A DNA stretch of 30,152 nt from Caryophanales bacterium (GCA_902362975.1 CABIYO010000032.1:1-30152); one strand, 5' to 3'. Positions 15,998-23,936 are shown, numbered from the stretch's first letter. Made by a program: numbers and translations. The notes: generated by a model not told the origin, from the letters alone.

Positions 15998-16693
15998 TCA
16001 GCCTAAAAAGTCTTCTCGCTGAAAATCATGTTTGTCGATCTTGATGTTGTCACATGCCACCCCATTCGTCCGTAGCACTTGGATCGTTTCGCGCAACAGC
16101 TCGTCACTGCCGACGATGTAGAACAAGGCGTCCTTGTCGGATGCCATCCTCTCCACACGTTCGTAGTAATCTTTCCGACTCGGGACGAACTCTGACGTGA
16201 AGTGCTCGTTCGACTCAAAGACGTCACCGAACAGATACGCCTTCGACGAATCGACGTTCAACGAATGGAGATGCGGGACACCTTCCCCGTTCGCCAAGTA
16301 CTCGAGGACGACCGGACGGAATGTCGCGAGTCCGACACCTGCCGATAAGAGGTAGACGTTCTTCCCACTCCGTTCGAGCGGGACGTTCGAATGTGTCTTG
16401 AACAAGGCGACCTTGTCCCCCGGTACCATGTCGCGAAGGATTGATTTGAATGTCGAGCATTCGGACTTGATGCGAGTCGTGATGCCGATCGCCCCTTCGT
16501 GCGGCAATGTCGAGATCGACATATGGCGGACGAGGCTCCGGTCCGGCTTATCCCCGGCGTTGAACCCTTCAAGCGCGAGGTGCGTGTGTGCCCCTTCTTG
16601 CCACGTGAACTCAGGCGGCAAGGCGAGATGGAACGTGTATGTATCCGGTGCCTCGTTTACGACTTTAGTGATCGGTGTCCAGTCAATGTTCAT
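15998..16693 (-). CDS. FAD/NAD(P)-binding oxidoreductase, putative ferric-siderophore reductase
   Basis: The 231-residue protein has the ferredoxin-NADP reductase fold. The N-terminal FAD barrel has the motif RHMS (56-59) in place of the usual RxYS, followed by GAIGITTRI. The NAD(P) domain has LLSAGVGLATFRPVV (about 115-129). The protein lacks a 2Fe-2S or heme domain, and the C-terminal Cys-Gly usual in the family reads VGSDE here. The start at 16693 has AAGGAG seven bases upstream. It lies 89 bases after the siderophore ATPase gene and before that operon's terminator. I infer that it reduces imported ferric siderophore to release iron. A general flavin or ferredoxin reductase is the alternative. 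Confidence 0.65.
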   Translation of the reverse strand: MNIDWTPITKVVNEAPDTYTFHLALPPEFTWQEGAHTHLALEGFNAGDKPDRSLVRHMSISTLPHEGAIGITTRIKSECSTFKSILRDMVPGDKVALFKTHSNVPLERSGKNVYLLSAGVGLATFRPVVLEYLANGEGVPHLHSLNVDSSKAYLFGDVFESNEHFTSEFVPSRKDYYERVERMASDKDALFYIVGSDELLRETIQVLRTNGVACDNIKIDKHDFQREDFLG

Positions 16694-16722
16694 GTGAATT
16701 CTCCTTAGTTTGATGTAACTGA

Positions 16723-16737
16723 AGTATTGATAATACT
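16723..16737. promoter_or_regulatory. Dyad AGTATT-GAT-AATACT upstream of the reductase gene
   Basis: A perfect 6-3-6 inverted repeat lies 30 bases upstream of the reductase start. It could be an operator or part of a local promoter. It does not match the Fur consensus well, so its regulator is unknown. Confidence 0.35.
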
Positions 16738-16781
16738 GCGGTTTAAAGTTACCGTTGTACAACGATTCAATTTCTAATGAC

Positions 16782-17534
16782 TCAGTACACCGCAATCGGC
16801 CCATACGGCCCTTCGATGATTTCGAGTTTCGTCTCAAAAATATCGGATAGAATCTTCGCGTCCATGATCTCATTCACCGTTCCGAACGCAGCGATCTGTC
16901 CGTCTTTCATCGCACAGATGCGGTCCGAATATTTCGCCGCGAAGTTGATGTCGTGGAGCACCGTGACGATCGTCCGTCCGAACTCGTCGGCGACGTGGCG
17001 CAAATACTCCATCATCTGTACCGAACGGGCGATATCCAAGTTGTTGAGCGGTTCATCGAGGAGGACGTATTCCGTCTCCTGACAGAGCACCATCGCCACA
17101 TAGGCACGCTGCCGTTGTCCCCCTGAGAGCTCGTCGAGATAGCGGTTCTCGAGCGCGGTCAAGTCGAGGAAGTCGATATATTTCGAGATGATGGCCTCAT
17201 CCTCTTTCGTGAGGCGTCCTTTCGAGTACGGGAAACGCCCGAACCCGGCGAGTTGTCGGACCGTGAGCCTTGTCACAAAGTGATTCTCTTGACGCAGGAT
17301 GGTGATGATTTTCGCCAAGTCCTTCGATTTCGTGCTCGACACGTCCATGCCGGCGACTTGAATCTGTCCCTCGTCTAAGTTGAGCAACCGTCCGATCATC
17401 ATGAGCGTCGTCGATTTGCCTGCTCCGTTCGGCCCAATGAGTGAAGTGAATCCGGCTTTCGGGATATCGAGCGTGAGCGGTCCGATGTGGACATCGTCTG
17501 TATACGATTTTTTGACTTGTTCGATTTGAATCAT
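16782..17534 (-). CDS. Siderophore ABC transporter ATP-binding protein (YclP/FepC type)
   Basis: A 250-residue cytoplasmic ATPase that powers siderophore import. Walker A is GPNGAGKST (34-42), the signature LSGGQ (136-140), Walker B YVLLDE (156-161), and the switch His lies in TVLHDINFA. This set and the length fit the FepC/YclP class. The start overlaps the stop of the permease upstream by 4 bases (ATGA). The last gene of the core transporter set, it is followed after 89 bases by the reductase gene. Confidence 0.92.
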   Translation of the reverse strand: MIQIEQVKKSYTDDVHIGPLTLDIPKAGFTSLIGPNGAGKSTTLMMIGRLLNLDEGQIQVAGMDVSSTKSKDLAKIITILRQENHFVTRLTVRQLAGFGRFPYSKGRLTKEDEAIISKYIDFLDLTALENRYLDELSGGQRQRAYVAMVLCQETEYVLLDEPLNNLDIARSVQMMEYLRHVADEFGRTIVTVLHDINFAAKYSDRICAMKDGQIAAFGTVNEIMDAKILSDIFETKLEIIEGPYGPIAVY

Positions 17535-18589
17535 AGCGACCTCTTCCTTAGAATGACGGCCAAGAAGATGAGTCCGCCGAACAGTTCGATGATGACGGAG
17601 ACGACACTTGGCGTCTGGAATATGTGATACATAAAGAAATATGCGCTCGTCAAGACGAAGAACCCTAGAGCGAACGCCATCGGAAAGACGTACTTATGGT
17701 CGTACGTCGAGGCGACCTGATAGCTGAGCGTCGCGACTAAGAATCCGAAGAACGTGAGCGGCCCGATGAGCGCCGTCGAGACGGACATGAGGAGTGAGAT
17801 CAGGACGAGCGTGTAGATGACGCTCCTCCGATGGTTCACCCCGAACGTCGTCGCGACGTCCTTACCGAGTGCGACGATATTCAATCGATTCGAGAACAGG
17901 AACAAAAGTGTCCCGGCGATGACGACGATCGGGATGACGATGGGAAAGTACGCCACGTCGGCATTCGTCACCGAACCGAACAGTCGTGCCTGCAGGATAT
18001 CGAACTCAGACGGGGCGAGCATGCGGCGCATGAACGACGACACCGAGTTCAGACCTGTCCCGATGATGATCCCGATGAGCAGCATGAGCTGCAGGTTGGC
18101 GTATTTCCCTGACAAGAGCCATCCGTAAAGGAGAAGACTCATCGTCACCATGAGGCCGACCTGTGTCAAGAAGGCGCTTGTCCCCGAGAAGCCGATCAAC
18201 GCCCCTGCCCCGAAGAAGAAGACCATGCTCGTCTGAATCGTCGAGTACAGTGCGTCGAATCCAAGGAGCGATGGTGTAATGATACGATTGTTCGTCACGG
18301 AGTGGAATGCGACCGTCGCAAGACTTTGACAGAGAGCCGCAATCAGCATCGTGACGATGGCGACGATTCGCCGTTCCACGACCGGCACGAATGACGGAGA
18401 GTCCACCTGCACCGGATTGTTATAAAGGAGAAGCCCGAGCGCACACAACAGTCCACCGAGAATGAAGGCACTTAAGAAGAGCCAATAGCGCCTGCTCGCC
18501 CGTTTCGATTGAAATGCCGAGGCATGACGTTCTTCTCTCCATTCGCCGATTGATACGTCGACACCGTCTCGTTCCATGACCGTACTCAT
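17531..18589 (-). CDS. Siderophore ABC transporter permease (FecCD family)
   Basis: A 352-residue integral membrane protein with about nine to ten hydrophobic segments after a polar 35-residue N-terminus, which is unusually long for the family. FecCD features include GFDALYSTIQ, the loop LGSVTNADVAY-like region and ALGKDVATTFGVN, which contacts the ATPase, and then GPLTFFGFLVATLSY. It forms the channel with the permease encoded just upstream, with 4-base overlaps on both sides. It corresponds to YclO in the Bacillus subtilis petrobactin system. Confidence 0.9.
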   Translation of the reverse strand: MSTVMERDGVDVSIGEWREERHASAFQSKRASRRYWLFLSAFILGGLLCALGLLLYNNPVQVDSPSFVPVVERRIVAIVTMLIAALCQSLATVAFHSVTNNRIITPSLLGFDALYSTIQTSMVFFFGAGALIGFSGTSAFLTQVGLMVTMSLLLYGWLLSGKYANLQLMLLIGIIIGTGLNSVSSFMRRMLAPSEFDILQARLFGSVTNADVAYFPIVIPIVVIAGTLLFLFSNRLNIVALGKDVATTFGVNHRRSVIYTLVLISLLMSVSTALIGPLTFFGFLVATLSYQVASTYDHKYVFPMAFALGFFVLTSAYFFMYHIFQTPSVVSVIIELFGGLIFLAVILRKRSL

Positions 18590-19590
18590 CGAACCCTTCC
18601 CTTCTTCCGTTGTCGCATCAAAATCATGATGAAGACGACTGCCCCGACCGTCCCGAGAATCAAGGAGACCGGGAGTTCGAACGGCATGATGATCGTCCGT
18701 GAGATCAAGTCACTGACGAGAATCGCACCCATCCCGACAAGACAGACCCATGGAAGGTTGCTGCGCAAATCATCCCCGCGGAACATCGAGACGAGGTTCG
18801 GGACGATGAGTCCAAGGAACGGCAAATTCCCGATGACCGTCGCCACGACACCGACCGATAAGGCGATGAGCCCCGTCGCCATCATCATGAGCTGGTGATA
18901 GTTCACGCCGAGACTCGTCGCGATGTCTTCCCCGAGCCCCGCGAGCGTCAAGCGATTCGCCAGTAAGAAGATGAGCACCGTCACGACGATGATGACCCAT
19001 AAATATTCGTAGCGACCGATTTGCACCGAGGCGAACGAACCGACGAACCAGCCCTCGATCGCCTGACTTGCCCGGAAGAACAGACCAAGGAACGTCGAGA
19101 TAGCGGAGATGACCGCCCCTAACATGAGCCCGATGATCGGCACGATGAGCGATGAACGAAGTTTGACCGAACGTAAGAACCAGAAGAAGACCATCGTCCC
19201 GATGAACGAGAAGACGATCGCCCCGGTCATCCGCATCATGAGGCTCGGTGCCGGTACGAGTAAGTAAACGGTGAGCAGTCCGAGTCCCGCCCACTCGAGC
19301 GTCCCCGTCGTCGTCGGTTCGACGAGTCGGTTTTGCGTGATGAGCTGCATGACGAGCCCCGCCATCGCCATCGCCGCACCCGTCAGCATGAGGGCGACCG
19401 TCCGTGGGACTCGGGTGATCCAAAACATATCGAAGCCGTCTGTCCGTGACAGATCGTACACCCCGGTAAAGAGCGACAGCACCGCCAAACCGAGGACGAT
19501 GATCACGGTGAACACGAACGACTTCGTCCACAATCTAGAAAAGGAGGGCTGAGACATCGTCTCAACCCTGGCTGTCAATGGTTTTTGCAT
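18586..19590 (-). CDS. Siderophore ABC transporter permease (FecCD family)
   Basis: A 334-residue membrane protein with about nine segments. Family motifs include RVPRTVALMLTGAAMAMAG, ALGE-type coupling loop GLGEDIATSLGVNY, and GNLPFLGLIVPNLVSMFRG. It pairs with the second permease, whose start overlaps its stop by 4 bases. The ATG at 19590 lies 9 bases after the lipoprotein stop but has only a weak ribosome binding site (AAGG). The next ATG in frame (19557) sits inside a strong hairpin, so translation may depend on read-through from the upstream gene. It corresponds to YclN. Confidence 0.88.
   Translation of the reverse strand: MQKPLTARVETMSQPSFSRLWTKSFVFTVIIVLGLAVLSLFTGVYDLSRTDGFDMFWITRVPRTVALMLTGAAMAMAGLVMQLITQNRLVEPTTTGTLEWAGLGLLTVYLLVPAPSLMMRMTGAIVFSFIGTMVFFWFLRSVKLRSSLIVPIIGLMLGAVISAISTFLGLFFRASQAIEGWFVGSFASVQIGRYEYLWVIIVVTVLIFLLANRLTLAGLGEDIATSLGVNYHQLMMMATGLIALSVGVVATVIGNLPFLGLIVPNLVSMFRGDDLRSNLPWVCLVGMGAILVSDLISRTIIMPFELPVSLILGTVGAVVFIMILMRQRKKGRVR
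19546..19568 (-). promoter_or_regulatory. Intraoperon hairpin after the siderophore-binding lipoprotein gene
   Basis: On the minus strand GGGTTGAGAC-GAT-GTCTCAGCCC forms a 10-bp stem (one G-U pair) with a 3-base loop, followed by TCCTTTTC. It lies in the first codons of the downstream permease gene. It resembles a weak terminator or mRNA-stabilising stem, which would let the binding protein be made in excess over the membrane parts. Confidence 0.55.
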
Positions 19591-19599
19591 GACGGAACC

Positions 19600-20601
19600 T
19601 TACTTCGCGAGCGCTTCCGTGACACTGTTGAAGAATTCCGCGTACGTTTGAATCGATTCATTCAAGTACGTGTCTTTCGGGGCATAGACGATTTGCTCTT
19701 TCGACACAGCCGTCGTCTTTTGAAGCGCCGGTGCGTTGTCGATTACATCTTCTGCTGGTACTGCGCCTTCTGCGTCACCGAGTGGTGCGTCACGGTCGAG
19801 AACGAACAACCAGTCTGGGTTGCTTTCTGCGATGGCTTCGACGGATACTTCGTCACCTTCGTGGTCACCTGTCGTCTTCTCGACTTCAAGGGCCGGGACC
19901 CATCCGAAGATGTCGTACATCGGTCCGAACACGCGTCCCGTTACCGGAGCTGAGAACCCGATGTCTCCACCCGATACGATGACCGACATGATTGTATCTT
20001 TTCCGTTGTATGCCGCTTTCGCGTCTTCGATCGATTTATCGAGGTCAGCGACGATGGCTTCGGCTTCTGTGTTTTTGTCAAAGATTTTTCCGAGTGTGAG
20101 CGTCGTGTCTGTCAATCCTTTGACTAAAATCTCACCCGGTGTACCTGAGTCTTCTGGAATCTCGATGTTCAAATCGATGACCGCTGCTTCTGGTACCAAC
20201 TTTTTAATGTCCTCGTAGTAATCTGCGAAACGTTGACCGACGATGACGACGTCCGGGTCAACTCCTGCAATCGCCTCTAAGTTCGGCTCGAAGTGCATGC
20301 CGACGTCCGCGATGTCTTTGTCTGATGCATATGGCGACTCTGCTGGAAGGAGTCCGATCGGTGCCGCCACCAAGTCGATGTCCCATGCTGCCAATGTTTC
20401 GAACGTCCGGTTATCAAGGGCGACGACCTTCTCCGGGTTGACCGGTACCTCGATTGTGCCGTGTGCGTCTGTAATTTCGACCGTCTCTGTCTTTGTTGCG
20501 CCGTCGACGTTTTCTTCTTTCTTCGTCTCACTCGTTCCGCCACATGCGGCGAGTACGAAGACGAGCAACGTCAACATGAGTGAAATCTTAAATTTCCCCA
20601 C
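19600..20601 (-). CDS. Siderophore-binding lipoprotein (YclQ/FatB/CeuE type)
   Basis: The substrate-binding protein of the transporter, anchored outside the membrane by lipid. I chose the GTG at 20601: AGGGGAG lies 9 bases upstream, whereas the ATG at 20610 touches that site. A lipoprotein signal follows (MGKFKISLMLTLLVFVLAAC, lipobox LAAC). After a charged linker the class III binding fold is seen: EVPVNPEKVVALDNRTFETLAAWDI, VADVG-like DIADVGMHFEPNLEAIAGVDPDVVIVG, LGKIFDKN, and NPDWLFVLDRD, all close to YclQ-type petrobactin/catecholate binders. Ligand specificity is an inference. First gene of a Fur-boxed operon. Confidence 0.88.
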   Translation of the reverse strand: MGKFKISLMLTLLVFVLAACGGTSETKKEENVDGATKTETVEITDAHGTIEVPVNPEKVVALDNRTFETLAAWDIDLVAAPIGLLPAESPYASDKDIADVGMHFEPNLEAIAGVDPDVVIVGQRFADYYEDIKKLVPEAAVIDLNIEIPEDSGTPGEILVKGLTDTTLTLGKIFDKNTEAEAIVADLDKSIEDAKAAYNGKDTIMSVIVSGGDIGFSAPVTGRVFGPMYDIFGWVPALEVEKTTGDHEGDEVSVEAIAESNPDWLFVLDRDAPLGDAEGAVPAEDVIDNAPALQKTTAVSKEQIVYAPKDTYLNESIQTYAEFFNSVTEALAK

Positions 20602-20689
20602 TTTATCCATCTCCCCTGTATGTCAATTTCAATGATCATCCCACCAAAAACGAGCCACGTTGGTTATGTATGTCTATTCTCGCGTTCTC

Positions 20690-20712
20690 ATTATCAGTGA
20701 TAATGATTATCA
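20690..20712. promoter_or_regulatory. Two overlapping perfect Fur boxes (7-1-7)
   Basis: ATTATCA-G-TGATAAT (20690-20704) and TGATAAT-G-ATTATCA (20698-20712) are both perfect 7-1-7 inverted repeats that share the central TGATAAT. This is the Bacillus Fur box in its strongest form. They lie about 90-110 bases upstream of the siderophore lipoprotein start, over its promoter. Confidence 0.9.
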
Positions 20713-20728
20713 TTGTCGTTTTCATCAA
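20700..20728 (-). promoter_or_regulatory. Candidate promoter of the siderophore operon
   Basis: On the minus strand TTGATG (20723-20728) and CATTAT (20700-20705) are separated by 17 bases. The -10 lies inside the Fur boxes, so iron-loaded Fur would block RNA polymerase. Confidence 0.5.
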
Positions 20729-20814
20729 GTAGCATAACAAACAAAATATGGATACGCAATGCCAATTTGACAAGATTCGGATAGGAAAAAATTTCTTTCT
20801 ATAGATGCGCGCAC

Positions 20815-20841
20815 AAAAAAGAAAGTGGAAGGTCCACTCTC
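20815..20841 (-). terminator. Terminator of the three-gene membrane/PLC operon
   Basis: On the minus strand GAGAGTGGA-CCT-TCCACTTTC (9 bp with one G-U) is followed by TTTTTT. It closes the operon before the siderophore promoter. Confidence 0.75.
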
Positions 20842-20872
20842 TCGGTTGAGTTCATGCGATTTAGTTTAGAGT

Positions 20873-21169
20873 TCAATCATTATTGTGCCGTGCCCTCTTT
20901 TTACCTCGGAACACAATATAGGTGATGAACCATACACATGTGATTGTGAACGCTAATAATACGGTTTGTGTCATCCCTCTCGGTAGAAGGTCTACCACGA
21001 AAAATAAGGATAAAATGACCGAAAAAATGAGATGTCCAAATCGTAAATCATCGTCCAAATCTCGCCAATAGATAATTAAAAGGACGATTGCTACCGGGGC
21101 CACGAGGGCTGCTAATATGAAAAATGGCACGCGACGCATAAAAAATGGGGTTGTTTTAGGTTCGTCCAT
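20873..21169 (-). CDS. Small membrane protein, unknown
   Basis: A 98-residue protein with three predicted membrane segments (about 14-33, 44-61 and 69-87) and a basic C-terminal tail with RGKKRARH. I do not recognise the family. The start has GGAGG ten bases upstream, inside the end of the upstream gene, and the gap to that gene is 5 bases, so it is co-transcribed. It is the last gene before the terminator. Confidence 0.6.
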   Translation of the reverse strand: MDEPKTTPFFMRRVPFFILAALVAPVAIVLLIIYWRDLDDDLRFGHLIFSVILSLFFVVDLLPRGMTQTVLLAFTITCVWFITYIVFRGKKRARHNND

Positions 21170-21174
21170 CTATC

Positions 21175-21462
21175 TCACGCCTCCGAGATCCCGTTCGCCA
21201 ACATCAACAAGAAAATCCAAATCGACAATGGGATCATCAACCCGATTGTCGCAAGCAGCGTGTAGATTTTAATGATTCGATCCTTCGTGAACAGTCCCCA
21301 AATCAATGTGACGAACAATCCGACATCAATCGCGACATATACCCAAATGACCGTCAACAAATCGAGGTTCGGAAACACTCGGCCGTTCAAGGTAAAGAAG
21401 GTAATCACCGTCACGATAAAGAGTCCGAGCGTTGCGTAGAGTGGTGCGTATCGCTTATTCAT
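21175..21462 (-). CDS. Small membrane protein, unknown
   Basis: A 95-residue protein with three predicted membrane segments (about 8-27, 34-58 and 67-88). I do not recognise the family. The start at 21462 is chosen because it overlaps the upstream stop (ATGA), implying translational coupling; an upstream extension would lie wholly inside the previous gene. It has about the same size and topology as the following gene. Confidence 0.6.
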   Translation of the reverse strand: MNKRYAPLYATLGLFIVTVITFFTLNGRVFPNLDLLTVIWVYVAIDVGLFVTLIWGLFTKDRIIKIYTLLATIGLMIPLSIWIFLLMLANGISEA

Positions 21463-22025
21463 ACGAGCATCGCCCGCTGCCGTTTGACCATCTCGAAGCA
21501 ACGGCGGACACACGTATCGACATAACCATCGAACTGGTGCGGCAAGAACATTGTGTACGTCCCCTCTTCTGTCATCGCCGCGTCCCGTTCGACTTTTTCG
21601 ACCAGTTCCACAAGCTTCGGATTTCCTTTCAAACGTTCAAAATTGAAATCCCCTAGTCGTTTCGACAGGCAAGTATTATACGCATCAAAGTCCGCATAAT
21701 AGGCCGCCTGTTTTGACGGGTCCTGGGTGATGAGCTCTTTCAACCAACCTTTATAGAACCCCTGCAACCAGATCTCATCCGCAACGAGGTGCGCGTAATA
21801 GCCGAGTCGATACGAGAAGTCTTCCTCCTTGCTGTCAATCCAATATTGGGACAGATCCAAGCGACGAGATAAATCATCATGGCGTCCTGCGTAGTAATGG
21901 GATGCCTCTTTTTCTGTCGTTGCATCCGGTGCGAGACTTCCGAGCAAAAATGCGACCTCATCCACCTCCGACAACGCTGGTAACATCTCGTTCGCGATGA
22001 CGAGATGCATCAAATGTGAACCCAT
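21459..22025 (-). CDS. Zinc-dependent phospholipase C-like / HD-type hydrolase
   Basis: The 188-residue protein opens with MGSHLMHLVIANEML, then LLGSLAPDA, SHYYAGRH and GYYAHLVADEIW. This spacing of His and Asp residues matches the bacterial zinc-dependent phospholipase C-like family, in which they bind metal ions. There is no signal peptide, so it is probably cytosolic and the true substrate is uncertain. The start has GGGGGG six bases upstream. First gene of a three-gene operon with two small membrane proteins, divergent from the TetR gene. Confidence 0.65.
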   Translation of the reverse strand: MGSHLMHLVIANEMLPALSEVDEVAFLLGSLAPDATTEKEASHYYAGRHDDLSRRLDLSQYWIDSKEEDFSYRLGYYAHLVADEIWLQGFYKGWLKELITQDPSKQAAYYADFDAYNTCLSKRLGDFNFERLKGNPKLVELVEKVERDAAMTEEGTYTMFLPHQFDGYVDTCVRRCFEMVKRQRAMLV

Positions 22026-22099
22026 GTCACGCCCCCCTTTTCCCTGATTATTCCATCAACGTTCTATCTCGACAACCCCTCGTAAATTTTGATAGACTT

Positions 22100-22123
22100 A
22101 CTTTACTGAACGGTCAGTAAAGT
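22100..22123. promoter_or_regulatory. TetR-type operator (10-4-10 palindrome)
   Basis: ACTTTACTGA-ACGG-TCAGTAAAGT is a perfect 10-bp inverted repeat with a 4-base centre, 18 bases upstream of the TetR gene start. The extent and position fit an autoregulatory operator for the TetR-SMR operon. Confidence 0.85.
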
Positions 22124-22141
22124 TATGAGAGGTGTGATTGG

Positions 22142-22669
22142 ATGAGTAAAAAACAATTGTTGTTGCAGACTGCCGCCCAGATGATTCGAGAGGACGGAAT
22201 CAGTCAGTTGTCGCTCGAACGGTTGGCGACGAAAGCAGGAATCACGAAAGCCGGGGTCCTCTACCATTTCGACAGCAAGGCCAACTTATTGCGCCTGATG
22301 AACGAGCTCGCCATCGAGACGTTCGAGAAACGAATCGCTGATCATCTCTCCGACGGTCCATATTCGTTCACTCGCGCCTATGCCCTCGCGACATTGGATG
22401 ATGTCGATCATGGAGATATGGACCTCGTCGCCGTCTTCATCTCCTCGCAAGAGGATGCGACGAGCGAGTCGATTTGGAGTGACGCGTCAACCAGTTGGGA
22501 CGAGCGATTCGCTGCAGATGGACCGGATCAGGATACGATTTTGAGACTTCGTCTCCTCTGCGACGGCTTTTGGTTCGCTGTCTTGTATGGGTATAGCGAA
22601 TCGTTCAAGGACCGTGCGGCGACACTCATTCGGGAAGCATGTGACGAGTTGCTTCAAGGAGGATTGTAA
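22142..22669 (+). CDS. TetR-family repressor of the SMR operon
   Basis: A 175-residue regulator. The N-terminal helix-turn-helix domain is clear: LLQTAAQMIREDGISQLSLE, then LATKAGITKAGVLYHFDSKANLL. The C-terminal ligand domain is short, with WF-rich helices near the end. The ATG has GAGGTG upstream and the palindromic operator just before it. Two SMR efflux genes follow, the first 1 base after its stop. The order TetR-SMR-SMR mirrors YvdT-YvdS-YvdR of Bacillus subtilis, so it probably represses the pump until a cationic drug binds. Confidence 0.88.
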   Translation: MSKKQLLLQTAAQMIREDGISQLSLERLATKAGITKAGVLYHFDSKANLLRLMNELAIETFEKRIADHLSDGPYSFTRAYALATLDDVDHGDMDLVAVFISSQEDATSESIWSDASTSWDERFAADGPDQDTILRLRLLCDGFWFAVLYGYSESFKDRAATLIREACDELLQGGL

Positions 22670-22670
22670 T

Positions 22671-22979
22671 ATGGGATTCATCTATTTGATCGGGGCCATC
22701 GCCTCGGAACTGTTCGGGTCGAGCATGTTGAAAGTGAACGCCACCTCGACGAGCCGTCTCCCAATTCTCGGGGTCGCCTTCGGATATGGGACGGCGTTTT
22801 ATCTCTTATCACTTGCCCTCTTCACCATCCCGCTCAGCTTCGCGTATGCGTTTTGGAGCGGGGTCGGGACAGCACTCACGGCGGTGATCGGTTTCGTCGT
22901 CTTCCGGGAACAGATCAGTCGTCAAAAAATTGCAGGGATTGGGCTCGTCATCATCGGGCTCGTCTTGATGAAAGTGTGA
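22671..22979 (+). CDS. SMR-family multidrug efflux subunit (first of a pair)
   Basis: A 102-residue protein with four membrane helices. The SMR hallmark Glu13 in helix 1 (AIASELFGSSMLK) is present, with the helix-3 pattern SFAYAFWSGVGTALTA. Paired SMRs form an asymmetric dimer that exchanges protons for cationic lipophilic compounds. The ribosome binding site AGGAGG lies within the end of the TetR gene. It matches YvdS-type proteins. Confidence 0.88.
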   Translation: MGFIYLIGAIASELFGSSMLKVNATSTSRLPILGVAFGYGTAFYLLSLALFTIPLSFAYAFWSGVGTALTAVIGFVVFREQISRQKIAGIGLVIIGLVLMKV

Positions 22980-22990
22980 GGTGAATCGGA

Positions 22991-23323
22991 ATGAAAGCCT
23001 ATCTTTTACTCTTCTTTTCTATCGGATTTGAGGTACTCGGGACGTCGATGTTGAAACTGTCGGACGGATTCACGAATCTCGTGCCGAGTGTCATCCTCTT
23101 GGTCAGTTTCGCCGCCTCGTTCACCCTCATGGGCATCGTGTTGAAGACGATCCCCCTCAGTATCGCCTATAGCATCTGGTCCGGACTCGGGACCGTGGCG
23201 ACGGGACTCATCGGGGTGTTCGTGTACGGGGAAGTTCTTTCGGCGTTGAACGGAATCGGTCTCTTGTTGATCGTCCTCGGCGTCATCGTGATGAATCAAC
23301 GAAGAGAGGAAGTCGTGACATGA
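22991..23323 (+). CDS. SMR-family multidrug efflux subunit (second of a pair)
   Basis: A 110-residue partner of the preceding subunit with four helices, Glu14 in helix 1 (FSIGFEVLGTSMLK) and SIAYSIWSGLGTVATG in helix 3. The C-terminal tail NQRREEV is more charged than in the partner, as is usual for one member of paired SMRs, giving opposite membrane orientation. Its stop overlaps the start of the broken DUF4440 gene (ATGA). Confidence 0.88.
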   Translation: MKAYLLLFFSIGFEVLGTSMLKLSDGFTNLVPSVILLVSFAASFTLMGIVLKTIPLSIAYSIWSGLGTVATGLIGVFVYGEVLSALNGIGLLLIVLGVIVMNQRREEVVT

Positions 23324-23679
23324 ACGAGTTGGCCAATCACCTTCAAACACTAGAAGAAGCGTTACTCACGACGGAGGTCAGGCAGTCGACGGAGCGATTG
23401 CGTGAACTGTTGACCGACGACTTCTTTGAAATCGGTAGCTCGGGGCGGTTGCTGTATCAAGATTGAGATCAGACGACACTCCAGCTCGACCCGATCGAGG
23501 CGGAGTTATCCGAATTCACGCTACATCCGTTGACGGAAGGTCACGTTTTGGCGACGTATCATCTCGTTCAACCGGTATTGAATCGCGAAACACGCCGTAG
23601 CTCGATTTGGGTATTCGTGGACGGACGTTGGAAGATGCGATTCCATCAAGGTACGGTCGTCCCGCCAGAGGCAACTTGA
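23320..23679 (+). pseudogene. DUF4440 / NTF2-like gene with one in-frame stop
   Basis: The reading frame starts at the ATG that overlaps the SMR stop and reads NELANHLQTLEEALLTTEVR, then RLRELLTDDFFEIGSSGRLLY. A TGA at 23464-23466 interrupts it, and the same frame goes on for 70 codons to 23677-23679. The second half ends with RRSSIWVFVDGRWKMRFHQGT, the hallmark of DUF4440 proteins. A single nonsense base, or an error in the sequence, is all that separates it from an intact gene of about 119 residues. The overlap shows it was the fourth gene of the TetR-SMR operon. Confidence 0.8.
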
Positions 23680-23747
23680 TTGCCGAACGTCCTCGCCATC
23701 CGCTACTCTGACGTGGAATCTAAGCGTGACGAAAGGGGCAGTTTCAC

Positions 23748-23859
23748 ATGAACATTTTACTCGTTGGGGCAAGCGGCAGTACCAGGTGAACGGGTCGCCC
23801 TCGCCTACGTGAAGAGCGTCGAAGGCGCGCAGACTGGACAGACGTACGAAGTGTATTAA
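23748..23859 (+). pseudogene. NAD(P)H-binding oxidoreductase remnant, interior deleted
   Basis: After GAAAGGGG, the ATG at 23748 opens with MNILLVGASGSTR, the nucleotide-binding GxSGxxG start of NAD(P)-binding (atypical SDR) proteins, then stops. Directly after it, shifted in frame, come GERVALAYVKSVEGAQTGQT and EVY-stop, the typical C-terminus of the same family. About 170 internal codons are therefore missing. It sits behind the broken DUF4440 gene, so the 3' part of this operon is decaying. Confidence 0.7.
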
Positions 23860-23865
23860 CAACGA

Positions 23866-23891
23866 AGCATCTCTTCAAAAGGTGCTTTTTT
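23866..23891 (+). terminator. Rho-independent terminator of the TetR-SMR operon
   Basis: AGCATCT and AGGTGCT pair (one G-U) around a 7-base loop and are followed by TTTTT. It closes the operon after the two pseudogenes. Confidence 0.75.
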
Positions 23892-23936
23892 CGTACCTTA
23901 CACTTTATTTTGTCTCCCTCGTCCGGAAGATTCCAC

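Noticed and set aside
23464..23466. TGA read as selenocysteine or programmed recoding in the DUF4440 gene
   Set aside because: DUF4440 proteins are not selenoproteins, no SECIS-like stem is evident, and decay next door makes simple nonsense more likely.
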